NCBI GenBank assembly: GCA_011523195.1
Contig: WTHH01000524.1
Span: 1-5,978 of the forward strand
Length of the DNA stretch: 5,978 nt
DNA from: Verrucomicrobiales bacterium
GTDB lineage: Bacteria; Verrucomicrobiota; Verrucomicrobiia; Limisphaerales; UBA1096
Reading direction: 5' to 3'
Part shown: positions 5,512-5,978 of the stretch, one piece after another
Numbering within the stretch: the first letter of the stretch is position 1
Layout: the number at the start of each line of letters is the position of its first letter
Made by a program: the position numbers and the translations under genes
The notes under the pieces: generated by a model
Database searches by the model: none
Told to the model about the DNA's origin: nothing
The model's input: the letters and a program-made list of their open reading frames with translations, nothing else

Positions 5512-5907
5512 ATGCCCAGAATCATCGGAGTAGACATTCCTGCCAACAAGCGCATCGACATAGCGTTGCGCTACGTCTATGGCATCGGGCCCAAGATCGC
5601 CACGGAGATCGTGGAGAAGACTGGCATCGACCCGGCCACCCGCGCCAAGAACCTGGACGAGAACGAGTTGTCCAAGATCGTGCACGTCCTTCAGGAGGGC
5701 GACTACCTGATCGAGGGCGATCTGCGCCGCGAGCGCAGTCTCAACCTCAAGCGGTTGCAGGCCATCAAGTCCTATCGCGGCATGCGCCATTCACGCGGCC
5801 TTCCGGTTCGTGGCCAGCGAACCTCCACCAACGCCCGTACACGCAAGGGCAAAAAGAAAACCGTGGGTGCGAAGAGTAACCCCAATGCCAAGGCCGGCAT
5901 TCATTAA
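5512..5907 (+). CDS. rpsM: Small ribosomal subunit protein S13
   Basis: S13 is in the 30S head and forms bridges to the 50S subunit and contacts with P-site tRNA through its basic tail. The 131-residue product begins MPRIIGVDIPANKRIDIALR, with the helix-two-turn-helix YVYGIGPKIA (21-30), IEGDLRRERSLNLKRL (67-82) and the signature RGMRHSRGLPVRGQR (89-103), then TSTNARTRKGKKKTVGAK. Its C-terminus continues SNPNAKAGIH, making it somewhat longer than E. coli S13 (118) and most others (about 120-126). The tail is less lysine-rich than usual. AAAGGA at 5499-5504 gives a strong Shine-Dalgarno with a 7-base spacer to the ATG. The rpmJ stop is 16 bases upstream. Confidence 0.98.
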   Translation: MPRIIGVDIPANKRIDIALRYVYGIGPKIATEIVEKTGIDPATRAKNLDENELSKIVHVLQEGDYLIEGDLRRERSLNLKRLQAIKSYRGMRHSRGLPVRGQRTSTNARTRKGKKKTVGAKSNPNAKAGIH

Positions 5908-5925
5908 TTTAACAGACTGACCATC

Positions 5926-5978
5926 ATGGCGGACGAAGAAAACCAAGCGCAACAACCTGAGGCAACCCAGCCCGAGGC
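5926..5978 (+). CDS. rpsK: Probable small ribosomal subunit protein S11, N-terminal fragment cut by the window end
   Basis: Only 17 full codons are visible, reading MADEENQAQQPEATQPE, open to the window edge. There is no conserved S11 sequence in them, so the call rests on position: rpsK normally follows rpsM directly. The leader is acidic and Gln/Ala/Pro-rich, unlike the basic start of most S11 proteins, and resembles the first 20 residues of the S5 extension in this window (MAEEPNQNENAAANEA). No Shine-Dalgarno is evident in the 18-base gap after rpsM. Alternatives are an unrelated small gene or a different downstream start for S11. Confidence 0.6.
   Translation, partial: MADEENQAQQPEATQPE

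Overview
This window is a segment of the spc / alpha ribosomal-protein operon of a bacterium. All twelve genes are on the + strand and tightly packed. The visible order is rpsN (S14, 5' end cut off), rpsH (S8), rplF (L6), rplR (L18), rpsE (S5), rplO (L15), secY, map, infA, rpmJ (L36), rpsM (S13) and the first codons of what should be rpsK (S11). There is no gene-free stretch over 100 bases, no RNA gene, no CRISPR array and no insertion sequence.

The base composition is moderately GC-rich. No marker in the window fixes the phylum. Several features suit the Planctomycetota-Verrucomicrobiota-Chlamydiota group, with Verrucomicrobiota my preferred guess (inference from memory, about 60%). These are the long Cys-poor S14, the absence of rpmD (L30) between rpsE and rplO, the absence of adk between secY and map, an S5 with a long Ala/Gln/Gly/Arg-rich N-terminal extension, and an S11 that seems to start with a similar acidic, Gln-rich leader.

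Layout: bases 1-2861 hold the spc ribosomal proteins. Most junctions there are short, and at three of them the stop codon of one gene touches or overlaps the Shine-Dalgarno sequence of the next (rpsN/rpsH, rpsH/rplF, rplR/rpsE). Bases 2892-4307 encode SecY, the pore of the Sec translocon. A 97-base gap (4308-4404) follows. It is the largest in the window and holds two small hairpins plus a segment that can pair with the map ribosome-binding site. Bases 4405-5363 hold map (methionine aminopeptidase) and infA (IF-1), which overlap by 40 bases. Bases 5379-5978 hold rpmJ, rpsM and the start of rpsK.

Together the genes make ribosome components, the protein-export channel, the enzyme that removes the initiator methionine, and an initiation factor, so production, processing and export of proteins are co-expressed. 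The window is mostly ordinary housekeeping DNA. I see no evidence of a new biological system. The points worth a second look are the RGG-like S5 extension built from DNA tandem repeats, the matching S11 leader, the divergent and overlapping infA, and the possibly structured leader of map.
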